Positions 11,077 through 22,364 are shown, numbered from the stretch's first letter. The stretch: 64,000 bases of DNA from Micrasema longulum (GCA_022494885.1 JAGVSM010004972.1:186001-250000), one strand, 5' to 3'. Notes: generated by a model not told the origin, from the sequence alone. Program-made: numbers and translations.

Positions 11077-11622
11077 TATATAAATAAAAGAGGAGTGAAA
11101 CTTTAATCCACAAATTTGTAATATCCAGTGACCGGTTTTATCGCTTTGGCGACATCTTCGGGACTGGTATCTTTATTAAGGAGTTCAATGAATTTATACG
11201 AAACAGAGGTAAGGACAGATAATTAAAAATAATATGAAAGTAAATTAAATAAAGTTATTTTTATCATAAGGATCATTATTAAAATTTTTTGGGTTAACTA
11301 ATGAGTTGATATAATGCTATTTTAATGAATTTAAGTATTTTATTTTTAGTGCATTATAAAATTCTTAATCTCATTAAAATAGCATTATATAAACTCATTA
11401 GTTAACCCAAAAAAAATTGATAATGATCCTTAAGATAAAAATAACTTAATTTAATTTACTTTCATATAATTTTTGATTATCTGTCCTTACCTCTGTTTTG
11501 TATAAATACATTGAACCCCTTAATAAAGATGCCAGTCTCGAAGATGTCGCGAAAGCGATTAAACCGGTCACTGGATATTCCAAATTTGTGGAGTAAAGTA
11601 TCACTCTTCTCTTATTTATATA
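11077..11622. mobile_element. PLE-derived foldback with hammerhead-like ends
   Basis: Two arms of about 260 bases (11077-11335 and 11360-11622) are inverted copies around a short centre. Each arm carries, near its outer end, the block CGAAGATGTCGC-x-AAAGCGA followed by TAAAACCGGTC or TTAAACCGGTC and ACTGG. In the right arm CCAGT and ACTGG flank the motif and can pair as stem I, TCGC-GAAA-GCGA forms stem II, and AC-CG-GT-C forms a two-pair stem III with a GUC cleavage-type triplet. The CTGANGA core is degraded to CTCGAAGA. The same plus-strand segment also reads as a 40-codon open frame ending in PVTGYSKFVE and a stop. Inverted terminal arrangement plus hammerhead-type ends fit the terminal repeats of Penelope-like retroelements. 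Confidence 0.55.
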
Positions 11623-11861
11623 ATAAAACACATGTTTGTATTTATTTAAATTGAGGGCATTGTTTTAATCTTTCACTTGTGGGATTTAGGTACAGAGTTT
11701 AAGTAAATGTCATATTATATCCGTTTTTTATAAAACAGTTTAAAATCGTAATTTTAAAATAATTGTTTACTACAAATCCATAAAGACAACACACATAGTA
11801 GTGTTTCTGTGTCACAAAACATAAAAACGCGACCTAGAATAATTGTTAATATCTTTATTCG

Positions 11862-11945
11862 TAATGGTCAGCGAGTTTGCCTGGCACACAAGACGTCTCG
11901 GGTTCGATTCCCGACATGGTTATATGAAATATTTATTTAAAATAG
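11862..11945 (+). mobile_element. S1 SINE head
   Basis: Carries TAATGGTCAGCGAGTTTG (A-box region) and a perfect B box in CTCGGGTTCGATTCCC, then the body start ATGAAATATTTATTTAAAA. It is cut off by an RB repeat at 11946. Confidence 0.7.
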
Positions 11946-12122
11946 TGTCAAAAATATTTTGAGTTTGTCCAAATTTTTGTGGACAAGGACTGGATTCAAC
12001 TCCCTGGGGAGCTGTTAACATTAACATATTACAACAGAGATGAAGAACATTTTAGATAAGGTAATATAGAAGTCTAGGCATCTCCAGGGCTTATGACCTG
12101 TACATTGGCTGGTTTTAGTTAT
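11946..12122 (+). repeat. RB repeat copy
   Basis: Contains the RB blocks TTTTGAGTTTGTCCAAATTT, GGACTGGATTCAACTCCC, ATTACAACAGAGATGAAGAA, GTCTAGGCATCTCCAGGGCT and GACCTGTACATTGGCTGG in order. No coding capacity is evident. It lies directly against the truncated SINE head, so it may have inserted into the SINE. Confidence 0.7.
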
Positions 12123-12309
12123 ATTTAAATATTATAAATTGTATACGTGGACAATCTCCGTTAGTAAATAATGAAATAAATAAACACTGAAACCAACTAT
12201 TAAAGGTCATAAGCCAAGTAAATTAGGTAAAATGCATTTCTGTTTTATATTTTTCAGGTAGTAATGTAGAAGTTTACTTTACCATTGGTTCGCACTCAGA
12301 ATATATTAG

Positions 12310-12660
12310 ACATAAACATTTTTTTTGTTGTTGTAAAAGTTCGACAAATGAATTTATCGGTCCAATTCGCCGGAATCCGCATGCAGCCGTGTTTCTCAAC
12401 AGTAACGTCGTACACAAACAAAAAGGTCTGAATTCCATTCGATTTCTGCAGAAAATAAACTAAGCGAACGAAGCGGGCGTTGCGCTGCAAAAAGCGGAGG
12501 AGACATCGCTTCCTGTATAAGAAAAATGAGAATGGTATAACGGGATTTGGGTGGCATGGCGGGCCGGCGCGCGCTGGCAGTCCGATGATCATGTCTGTTG
12601 GTCAATGTGCGGTGTTCGCTAAACAGCAGTGGCGAGCCGTGATTTATTTTATGGGTAATC
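12310..12660. other. GC-richer unique-looking island
   Basis: Markedly higher GC than the surroundings (for example GCGGGCCGGCGCGCGCTGG at about 12560) with short overlapping frames on both strands (12296-12592 minus, 12480-12719 plus). None shows a known domain. It could be a conserved non-coding element, an untranslated exon or an old decayed element; nothing in the window matches it. Confidence 0.35.
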
Positions 12661-12877
12661 TACAAAAAATGATAATTACTTTGTACCTAAATATAAGTAC
12701 AAAGTATAATTATAAATGACCATTTTATCTGTGATTAAATGAAAATCAACTCAAACAACAAAGTGGAAGCTCAGTGTCTTTTTTTTCGTTTTTTTTTATC
12801 ATAGAATATTAAACTAAGCCAAAAAAAATATTTTTATTTTTATATATCGTATTATCTGCGCTATAATTTTTTTAAGT

Positions 12878-13168
12878 TTTGTATTTCTGAAATAACTCCG
12901 CGTGTGACGTCAGAGATTGTTTTATGACAGTTCTTCCGATTGGTTCGTTTACGGCGAACAAACCGGATATCTTTCAAAGCTCTCATATCATTGAATGGTT
13001 CATATGAACCAGTGACGTCATTCAAAGTAGTGCGTTTTTATTGAAATATTTATTATGATTTTTTTCGTACATTTTTAAGAAATTTTACCTTATAATTAAT
13101 GCTAATTTTTACCGCGCGCAAGAAAACATTTTTTGTATCTAACTTCCCGAAGGGCTGAAGTTCCTTAT
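12878..13168. repeat. Repeat RC, copy 2
   Basis: Matches 5387-5690 in the same orientation, including AACTCCGCGTGTGACGTCAG, CAGTTCTTCCGATTGGT, CTCATATCATTG and CCGCGCGCAAGAAAAC. The second half of the central palindrome of copy 1 is missing here. Confidence 0.7.
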
Positions 13169-13729
13169 TAACCACGCGATACACGTAGCTTTATTTTAAA
13201 CTATTTTAATACAATACTTAAACAAAAGTTTATTAACAAATACCACAATGACTTTCAGCAGATATTTCAATTATGATTTAACTGTCAACAGTGAACACTA
13301 GCCGAATCCTTAATAATATAGAATAAGTTACATCTGAGAATTATTTAAATGAAACACTAAGAGGGTTAAATATATGTATAGTTGGATAATCTATAAAGCG
13401 CCATTTTTGTGAAAATCACCTCAAGGGCGCTGTAAAATATATAAATATCCCAGCACGTCTTGTGCAGCTACAGAGCGCATGGACGGATAGTATTCTAGTT
13501 ACTCGTTTCCAATAAATTCCATTCCATCCCATTCGTTTCCAATATTTTGTATATTTGGTTGAACATACTTAAAATATTGTTGACAAATGTAAAGTATACA
13601 ATTATGATATATTCGCTTCATCGAAGTACAAAAATAATATCAAAACATGCTTATTTATTTATAGGGAAAGTAGATTTTATTTTAGAGGTATAAAAAAAAT
13701 TACTTTGAATTAATTGCAACAAAGAGGGA
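13169..13729. other. No gene seen
   Basis: AT-rich; contains the duplicated phrase CCAATAAATTCCATTCCATC and TTCGTTTCCAATA near 13500-13545 but nothing classifiable. Confidence 0.4.
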
Positions 13730-13830
13730 AAACATTTTTGAGAAAAAGAATATGGGTGTTTAGGCATTTACAGGGCTTATGACCTGTCATTGGCTGGTTG
13801 AAGTGGCCACTTTACCCACTGTGAAAATTT
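13730..13830 (+). repeat. RB repeat fragment
   Basis: Holds the RB blocks GAGGGAAAACATTTTTGAG, TTTAGGCATTTACAGGGCT, GACCTGTCATTGGCTGG and AGTGGCCACTTTAC in plus orientation. Confidence 0.6.
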
Positions 13831-13922
13831 TAAAAGACAAATTTAAATATGAACAACTCCCTAGGAAGAAAATCCAGCCAGTCTGCAAGCATTTGGACAT
13901 ACTCAAAACAAAAATAAAAAGT

Positions 13923-14062
13923 ACTTTGTTTTATGAATCACCTTTTCACTGTAACAGCCGACTAGTTTCGGGTTATTTTATAACGGGCATATATAAGAGG
14001 GCAACGTGTAGTTGCCGAAACTAGTCGGTTGTGACAATAAAAAGTGGTTTATATAACAAAGT
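13923..14062 (+). mobile_element. Small PLE-type foldback with hammerhead-like motif
   Basis: Arms of about 50 bases (13923-13972 and 14015-14062) are inverted copies, sharing CCGAAACTAGTCGG. On the plus strand at 13990-14030 a hammerhead-type core is readable: AAGAG, then stem II GGCAAC-GTGTA-GTTGCC, then GAAAC, loop TA, GUC, then GGTTGT, which can pair with ATAAC upstream as stem I. The 5' core is degraded (TATAAGA in place of CTGANGA). The GAAAC-TA-GTC arrangement gives the two-base-pair stem III typical of hammerheads in Penelope-like terminal repeats. Confidence 0.5.
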
Positions 14063-14066
14063 CATT

Positions 14067-15431
14067 TTATTTATACCTCAAATATATAACAATGAACTAC
14101 AAAGTTAGTGCTACAAACATCCAAAATAAAAGTAGATTTTACTTTCTGTTACTGTTTTCTAAATAGTGATAGACCTTTAAAATATTTCAAATTAGCACTG
14201 ATAAAAATAGTATGATTAATTCGATAAAATATTACAATGATAAGAAAAAACACTATCAGATAAATAGAAAAACAAAACCAGTTTCATAATACTCACAGCC
14301 ATGCACAGATAAAGCAGCAATTTGATTGAACTTACCTGTAAATAAAGAGAAAAAAACATTAAAAAATGGTTAATGAGAAAAATACATATACAACTTATTC
14401 CAACAAAAATGCTACATGAGCGTATTTTAGAGTCATATTGTATAACAAATAACTATGTACTTTGATTGTTAGTAAATAAAAATTCATCTCCAAAATAATA
14501 GGTACATTATGCAATATTTCTTTAAGTTTGAAAACATAATAAATAGAAGGGTATTGTTTTAAATTGTGATTAAATTTATAAACACATTAGTAGAACTTGA
14601 TTTGAGATCAATAACACAATGAAAAGGTACCTTATCAATAATTTTAGAGTCCTCTTAACATTTTAGGTAGGTAAGACAGCGAACAAATGACAATCTAGCT
14701 AAATAAATACATTAATACAATGTAGCTACAAGAAGTATCGGGATATTTATTGTACAGGACTCTTGAGATGTTTTTTTTTAAATGGCGCTTCAATAAATTA
14801 ACCGAACTTATGAAAAATGTTGCCTTAGATGATTCAATATAACCGCATTTCATTTGTCTTGAGTACTAGAAATACAGGTACCTATTTTCTTAATACAATA
14901 TCACCGTAAAGCAGATTGTTAACGGGCAATTAAAATAATTGCAACTCAGAAAAAGAGCCCATGAAGAAATACTAGTATCAATTATTAACAAGGAGCATTT
15001 AAAACTCCACTTTTACTAATATGATCAGCTAGTAATAGAATTTCTTCACCGTCGATTAATCTTGGCCGTGATCTCGTGCTGATGGGCATCGGAGAATGGT
15101 GTTGGAATCTGCATAACGATGTACGCAACTTTCACCCTTCCGCACATTGTAATTACGGGTGATTTTAGTGCAAATATACACAACACATAATGAATTAATG
15201 CTGCTGGTATTTTGCAATACCATTAGAAGAAGCTTAATTATCACGAATCGAGTTGACGATAACCATCGATAATTAAGTAATAAATTAATTACGATTTATG
15301 ATTGCAGGGGGAAATTTCAATCTTCGTGACAACAACGCCCGGGTAAAAAAGTAAGGGTGGAAATACAAAAAAAAATGAACAGTATTTTGATTATATTTTT
15401 TCAATTTCTATAATTCTTCATGGAACAGGTG
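14067..15431. other. No gene seen
   Basis: AT-rich sequence; the short frame at 15056-15244 (minus) has no recognisable domain. Confidence 0.4.
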
Positions 15432-16103
15432 GATTTATCAACTACGTTTTGAGTTTGTCCAATTTTTGTAGACAAGGACTGGATTCAACTCCCTGGAGAG
15501 CTGTTAATATTAACATATTACAACAGAGACGAAGAACATTTTTCATCTCCACAACACAACAGCTCCCCAGGGAGTTGAATCCAGTCTTTGTCTACAAAAA
15601 TTTGGACAAACTCAAAATCTTGTTGATAAATCTACCTAGTTCATGAAGAAGTATAGAAATTTTTAAAAAAAATCAGGCTTTGCCTAGTATGAAGGTGAAA
15701 TAATGAAATAAGATAATTCTTACCCGCATAAATAAAGGTTTCAGCTATTTTACTTTACAAACATTAACGGATAAAATAATTGAAGGAATATAGATTTTAA
15801 AATATGGGCAGAATGGTGAATGTTACAGAGTGTAAAGTGGCCACTTAAACTAGCCAATGACAGGTCATAAGCCCTATATTACCTTCTCAAAAAATTTTTT
15901 CATCTCTATTTTAATATGTAAATATCAACAGCTCTCCAGGGAGTTGAATCCAGTCCTTGTCTACAGAAATTTGGACAAACTCAAAACATTGTTGATAAAT
16001 CCACCCGGTATATAAGAAAAAAAATTGCAAACAATAATTTTTTGGCGTGCCTAGTTTGTAGGTGAAATAATTCAATGAGATAAATCTCACCCGCATAAAT
16101 GTC
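15432..16103 (-). repeat. RB repeat block with internal inverted repeat
   Basis: Two RB units lie together. At the left, 15432-15505 (plus orientation) and 15558-15632 (minus) are inverted copies carrying TTTTGAGTTTGTCCAA and GGATTCAACTCCCTGG, separated by about 50 bases. The unit continues through CATGAAGAAGTATAGAAATT, AGGTTTCAGCT, ATGGGCAGAATGGTGAATG and GACAGGTCATAAGCCC to a second start of the unit near 15900 and ends at CTCACCCGCATAAAT, where repeat RA follows directly. No protein recognised. Confidence 0.65.
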
Positions 16104-16268
16104 GTCGCGTTTTTCTACGAACGTATTTTTATTGAATTTCTTTTTTGCATGTATGTATGAAAACATTACTCCACAATATGGATATTGATTTTGAAAACAC
16201 AATTAGTTGTTCTAAATTCATTTCATATATTTTTGTCGGTATTCATAGTATGTGATATTTCCCTATTC
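16104..16268. repeat. Interspersed repeat RA, copy 2
   Basis: Matches 58-223 in the same orientation. It begins immediately after the RB block, suggesting RA is the outer segment of the RB family or that RB inserted next to it. Confidence 0.6.
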
Positions 16269-17293
16269 GATATCTGTAATGTTCCCAATGCAAATATATA
16301 AAAAAATTAAATGAAATAAAAATTAACTTGTGTATTTACACCATAGTAACTGTTGTTAAAAAATAATAATATTATTCTTAATACAATAATTGAAAAGTCA
16401 TGTCGCATTCAAACTGAATTTGCCAACCGAATTGACACGGCAAAATATTACACGCATTAAAGTTATAATAAAACACAAATCCAATACCTAGTACCGGTTA
16501 ATAAACGCTTAAGTTGATAAGAATTTAAATGAATATTAACGCGATTATAAACGCACTCATTACTGGAGTGTAATTAATGTTAAATATTTGATAATATGTA
16601 CTTCCACACTAAAAGTACATTATCAAAAATTAAACCAGTTTTAGAGAGACATGTTCCAACTGCGAATTTCTTAGATATGCAGGCATTTAGCATAGATAAG
16701 CATTATAGTGTAAAAAATATATGCACGGCCACTTTTTGAAAACAAGATGGAGTCTAAGTTTTAAAGAGTTTTCCGCTAGAATAAATATGTCTGAAAAAAC
16801 ACATTTAATAAATAATATGTTTTATAGGTGGGTCTTTTAAAAATTATTTTTATCGAAAAAATATATTTTATGATAAAATATTTCTTAATTTTTGATTAAA
16901 GTATATAATTACTGCAAGCAAGTAAGTGTTCTGATGAAGAGAATAATGGGTTCCGAAATCGTACAATACCCATAAAAAATATTTTATTGATTACGAAAAT
17001 TCATACCCGGTGGTATATGGGGTACTGCATTGGTATACTACTGAATATATATTGAAGAATACACGCCGACCCAGAATTTTTATGGGGACGAAACTGGTCT
17101 TGGGACAAAAAATCCCAATAGCACATTTATGTAATAAAAATGTTTAATAACAAAAAAATCGTTTAATTTTTTATTGAACTTAAACCTTTTACGCTGGCTC
17201 TGAGTCTCATATAACACGGTATTTTAAAGGAACCTATATACCGTGATGTAGGAGGGTTACCTGTACTATCAAATAAAAACTTTGTCATTTGTG
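16269..17293. other. No gene; one orphan hammerhead-like motif
   Basis: AT-rich. At 16926-16970 the plus strand has GTGTT, CTGATGA, then CCGAAATCGTAC and AATAC; GTGTT and AATAC can pair, CTGATGA is a perfect hammerhead 5' core and GAAA the 3' core, but stem II is weak. No PLE protein or inverted arm is present nearby. A SINE-tail-like phrase (GGGGTACTGCATTGGTATAC) lies near 17020-17040. Confidence 0.35.
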
Positions 17294-17296
17294 TTA

Positions 17297-17530
17297 AGCT
17301 AGGGTTTCCTAGGACAGCGGTGCCCGTATCTTAACGGCCGTAGTGAACGGTGATGCGGTGGACAGCCGTCGGAGTGGTGACTAGAGAGTGGTTTTATTTT
17401 TTAATGGTATTATCAACATCGTTTTCCTAGGAAACCACTCTCTAGTCACCGTTACGACGGCTGTCCACCTCATCATCTTTCACTACGGCCGTTAAGATAC
17501 GGGCGCCGCTCTCCTAGGAAACCCTAGCTT
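17297..17530. mobile_element. PIF/Harbinger-type palindromic MITE, copy 1
   Basis: A 234-base element whose two halves are near-perfect inverted repeats from AGCTAGGGTTTCCTAGGAC to the complementary CCTAGGAAACCCTAGCT. It is flanked by a 3-base direct repeat TTA (17294-17296 and 17531-17533). A second copy at 40381-40613 is flanked by TAA. A TWA target duplication is diagnostic of the PIF/Harbinger superfamily. The central loop is in the opposite orientation relative to the second copy. There is no transposase, so it is non-autonomous. Confidence 0.8.
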
Positions 17531-17563
17531 TACATGTATACGTTTATCATATTTGCAGTACGT

Positions 17564-17663
17564 ATCGGGAGAGCACTTCTCCTATCGACAGGTGATACAA
17601 AAATTTATATTGTACTGAGTTTTATATCACTGGTCAATGGGAGGAGTGCTCTCCCGAAACTAA
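17564..17663. mobile_element. Short foldback, PLE-end-like
   Basis: Arms at 17564-17598 and 17625-17663 are inverted copies built on GGGAGAGCAC and GTGCTCTCCCGAAAC. The right arm gives stem II GGGAG/CTCCC followed by GAAAC; the left arm read on the minus strand gives CTGTCGA, GGAGA-AGTGC-TCTCC, CGATAC. These resemble degraded hammerhead cores as in the other PLE-type ends of this window. It begins only about 30 bases after the Harbinger-type MITE. Confidence 0.4.
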
Positions 17664-17734
17664 AGTTGTTTTCTTTTATTAGAATAAACTTAAATGTGTT
17701 ACACAAAAAGTTTTTATCATATGATAATTCATAA

Positions 17735-20159
17735 ATGTACAATTGTTAATGATTTATCATTGATTCAATCATGTTCTTTTCGTTAATATGTTCCTTTCAC
17801 TGGATAATAGATACATAAGTATTTATAGAAATTTTAAAATGTTAAGATACTTAAATTTTCTATAAATTACAGACATTATTCGCCGTGGAAATTGCGCCTC
17901 TTAATGCACAAAGACTATAACTATTGATAGCACCACTCAAGAAATAAAATGCCTTCTAAGAATTTTGTATTAGATTTCCCTAAGCTGATAATGCATCTCA
18001 TGAATTTCAAATGCACTCCGCCTCCGGTCTGAAACTAATTATTGTCTTTGTACAAAAAAAATACCTTGAAATGGTGACATATGCACTCGTTTGTAATTGC
18101 AAATTATACGAATGCGTTGTTTGAATAGCTGTCACCTGTCATGCCTTGATAAACTGTGAAAGTGTTTGACAATAAAATATTTCAAAATGAATATTGGTAA
18201 TACGTAATATTTTTATGCAATCGGATTACTATTTTGCAAACCATCTATCTTTGTCAAGCGCATATACAGCGTAAACACAGACTAGGGAATGAATGTAGGT
18301 TCAGTAGAGCCTCGACAATTCAGGCGGACAAAAAACACGACCTCGGCGGATTACCAAGGCGTCCGGATTGTGGTCTGAAATATTTTAATGAAAATAAAAC
18401 ATATATGTTTCACTTTAGAAAATCATTTTATTATTAAAAGACACCCTCGAAAATGTTTACAATGGTGAAAGATAAAACATGTAAAGCGGATTACAGCACA
18501 ATATTTTTTTATTATTTCGTTGTAAAAACGGTTCTCTATTCTCCATCTCTCTTGAAATATATGATAAACTCCTTATTCTGTTAAATCCAGTACGTTTGTG
18601 GGCTAGGAATTGAAGATATGATCTATTAAATATATAAGAAAAATAAACTTGTGCACATTTGCATTTTTATGTCTTTGAACGAAGACGCTATATTATTTAA
18701 ATGTATAATCTTTTGTTCTGCGATGGATACAAAATTGCATTGAAAGGAAATTGATTTAATATGATTTTATATCTTAATCCGGGACCGGTTATACATTTTA
18801 ATTAAAATGAAATTGTAACCCAAATAATATAAAGACATTACGAATTCAAACAAAATACTTAGTAGGGACCACAAGGTGTTTTGTGTCGTATTTGCTTATG
18901 TTATTTTATGAAGTAAAATAATAAATTGTTTCACTGTGTTTGTACATGAATTCAATTAGAAAAAAATAATAGAATAGGATCAGAAACGTGATCTCTCCTC
19001 TGAACAATTAAGACTCTGATAAATTTGCCAACATACATGTAACGGTTATTAAGCAATCAGAGAAAATATGATTTATTTGATATTAATTAGAAATTTATGA
19101 GTGTATGTATATAAATAAATACGAGCAGTAACAGTCACATTAGAAAAAAGCCTTTCACAAATCAAGATGTAATTCGAAAATCTCTGATGCAAACATATTT
19201 AGCGATTAATTAAAAAGAATATTGTAATAAATAATTTAGTTAAATTTATTTGTCTACAATGTTTACATATAAGATGCAGTTTAGGTATACCGATTGACTC
19301 ATGCATCATGCAACGTTATACCTTCAAATAATTTAGGTATAACTATACATTATGGTTGCTAAGCTAATGCCGTGATTGTTCTTTGCATTATTAGGAGCAA
19401 ACAATAAAATAAAGCGGTTATTTAAAATACGAAAAATTAAAGTAGGTATGTTAGTGCATAAACAATAAATACACTAAAGTATAATTATTTTGACTCTTTC
19501 CCCAGTTATAATTTATATCAATATTCATAATTCATTGGAATGTACGCATTGATATTATTACAATGACGAAATATCGTATTTCGATTCGAACCGTAATCAA
19601 CAAAAGTTTAATCAAGTAACGAAGTAATGATGGGTGTATTTGTCAACTAAATAATATCCTTACAAAAAGGTGCTTACATTATACAGTAGGTATAGTATAC
19701 TACCTTCAAGGAACTGCATAGGCACAAATATTTTCCAATCCAAACCTTTGTGACTTGTTAATACAGTTCTGTGGGTGAAATAGAACCGGAATTCTGGGTG
19801 AATGTATTCGACTCGGTATTTATTAATTTATTTATTTAACAAATTGTAGTCTACACTACTTTACAGTCAGTTGAGCCCATTACGTAATGCAGCCTGTAAG
19901 AAGTGGTTGAATATAAAGCAGATAGCTGTTGAACTGTCGATATGTACAGAAAAATAGATCCATATTACAGGCAGAAGTCATATTCAGCAAGCAAATTCCC
20001 CTATTAATAACTGAGTTCTGACTGGTATTTGTACGGCTTTTGGGTGTGTAAAACATCGCATGAGATCTCGCTCTAGTATTATTATTACGAATTGATCTCT
20101 TTCAGTATATTTGGATCTCAGGTAAATTTTTTTAAAAAGAGAATCAAGTGGAAATAAGT
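17735..20159. other. No gene seen
   Basis: AT-rich. The frame at 18234-18437 has no recognisable domain. Near 19810-19870 there is a TTTATTAATTTATTTATTTA run that could be a minus-strand LINE tail, but without an associated coding part. Confidence 0.4.
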
Positions 20160-20340
20160 CCACCTTATGATGGAGTGGTTGACGCTTTCGTCTATTATTT
20201 TTGAGGTCGTGTGTTAGATTCCTGGCGAGAAATATTAGTCTTTAAGGTGATCAGATAATGCAGTATTTCATTGTTTCTGGACTAGCACATAAAACGCAAG
20301 ACAGATCACCTAACCTTCATGTAAAATATGATCGAATTAA
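20160..20340 (+). mobile_element. Diverged S1 SINE
   Basis: A decayed tRNA-like head (GATGGAGTGGTTGACGC, then GGTCGTGTGTTAGATTCC in the B-box position) is followed by the S1 body (GGACTAGCACATAAAACGC, AGACAGATCACCTAACCTTC). The body end is caught up in the tandem duplication described next. Confidence 0.55.
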
Positions 20341-20727
20341 AATGTATCTATAATCTACAATAAAAACTTGGATGAGGAATTTAAGGATTGGTATATATTT
20401 TTGTTCAGTTCTGCACGCAGCATTAAAAATAAAATGATAATAACTGCCATTTGTAATTAATTGCCTAAATTCCTCGATTAATATTAAAGAGACATGAACA
20501 GTTTCTGGACTAGCACATAAAACGTAAGACAGATCACCTAACCTTCATGTAAAATATGATCCAATTAAAATGTATCTGAAATCAACAATAAAAACTTGAA
20601 TGAGGAATTTACGGATTGGTATATATTTTTGTTCAGTTCTGTACGCAGCATTAAAAATAAAATGATAACAACTTCCATTTGAAATTAATTCCTAAATTTC
20701 TCGATTAATATTAAAGAGCCGTGAATA
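20273..20727. repeat. Tandem duplication, unit about 228 bp
   Basis: GTTTCTGGACTAGCACATAA begins at 20273 and again at 20501; the two units stay alignable over their full length (TTGTTCAGTTCTG and AAATTCCTCGATTAATATTA-like blocks in both) with scattered substitutions. Each unit contains the SINE body plus downstream unique sequence, so the duplication happened after SINE insertion. Confidence 0.8.
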
Positions 20728-22364
20728 TCGAACATAATAATACAAAATTTAAACAGGCAACTTTGCACGGCAATAATATTTAAAAAGGCACCGAGATTTG
20801 CAACAGGGAAAAAAAGCGAATGAATTTATAATCTCGCCGAAGATGAAATGCCACTAACCTAACCAGATTCAGACGAAAAAAACGTTTCCGTGACCTTAAA
20901 GAGAGATCAGGGTGAATGAAAAAAAACTTGACGCGGACTAAGTCAATCCTTTCGACTCTTTTCGAACCTTAAACGTAAGAAAGATTTTATCGAGATGAGT
21001 GAATTCTAAAATCGATAATAAACTATCGTTGTCAATATGTTTGTTTGTTTGTTAAGGTCTAGAGTGACGCTAATTTATTTTTCCCCTTATTTAAAGCCCT
21101 TTATGAATTAATTAATAAATTGAAGAATTAAATGTATTCAAGAAATTGTGCAGGCTACCGAGAACAGGTTGCGAACTTGAAATAGTAATTTAGAGATAAA
21201 TTTTAAGGTTCGGCGAAGAAATTACTATTTTAAGGTTCGGCGAAGTCCATTTTATCTAGAGTAAAAATTTTGGGTCTACGTCGTAAATTCAATTATTTGC
21301 TTTCTGGTGACATTATTTTTCAACGAATTTCTTAAAATTATTTAGGATCAGAGAGTTCTGAAAATAAATTATATATTTTTTAATTCTAAAAATGAAAATA
21401 TAAATCAACATGTTTATCGTGTCCCAATAAATCTAGTGACATTTCAGTGGAATACAAGATATTGTCAAAACGATTTTTAACATTCAATAAATTGTAATAA
21501 TCTATTAGCATTTTTCATCTGCAATTTATATAATACGAGTATATTTCTTAGCACATTTTTTGTTTAATTTAAAACAGTTAAATAAATTCAGTTATATAAA
21601 AAATATGAGATAGTTATCGTCACTTGAGATCGACTGAATAAGCCAAAACAAAAACATTACAGCTCTTCTTGTCTGATTTTTAAGCCGAAATATGTCAGAC
21701 TTGGAAGACCTTTCTTGTAGTTAAATTACTCAGTTTTTACTACCGTTTGTTAAATTGCAATATGGTCACAAGAAATAATTAATATCCGACATAAGCCTTT
21801 CGTACAAATTGCCTAACCTACAGACAATGAAAACAGTAGTTAATTTCAATTAAAATCACGGTTTATGATACTGATTTACTGATACTTGAAAAAGTAACGC
21901 AATTTTTTACGAAAATTGTTTGAAGCATAAGTAAACACCCTCGGTCAATATTTCGTGCTAAAATGTCTAGGTTATTTATTTAACTGTTAGTGTGAGTTAC
22001 TGGTTGATATACCGCCATCGCCCGGCGTATCATTACAACAGTAAGTAATAAATCTAGGTAGAGATCAGAAGAAGGCAAATAGTATCGTCAATATCACTCC
22101 CAACCGCTGCCAGCGCTGTCAACCCTAAGAGTAGATGGAGTACCTATCCAGTTTGCGCGATAGGCGAACTGGCACCGCGTGGCGTGGGTCCGGCCTTTAG
22201 ATAAGTCCAGTTACTTAGCAATGCAGACGCAAGGTCAACGAGAATGATAAAGCGCATCGAGTCGGCCCCAAGGCGAAACGAAAGCGAAGGAGTGCACTTT
22301 TCTGCGGAATTCATATTCTTATTATTTGCGATTTGAAATAGTGATGGTCATGACGATCGACGGG
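20728..22364. other. No gene; GC-richer island at the end
   Basis: AT-rich, with a short direct repeat AAGGTTCGGCGAAG at about 21207 and 21230. A GC-richer unique-looking island lies at 22050-22320 (CACCGCGTGGCGTGGGTCC) without an ORF. Confidence 0.4.

Noticed and set aside
12296..12719. Overlapping ORFs in the GC-rich island as coding exons
   Set aside because: Both strands are open only because of GC content; no domain, no convincing splice context.
17297..17530. microRNA precursor
   Set aside because: The perfect long palindrome is explained by a MITE with TWA target duplications and a second dispersed copy.
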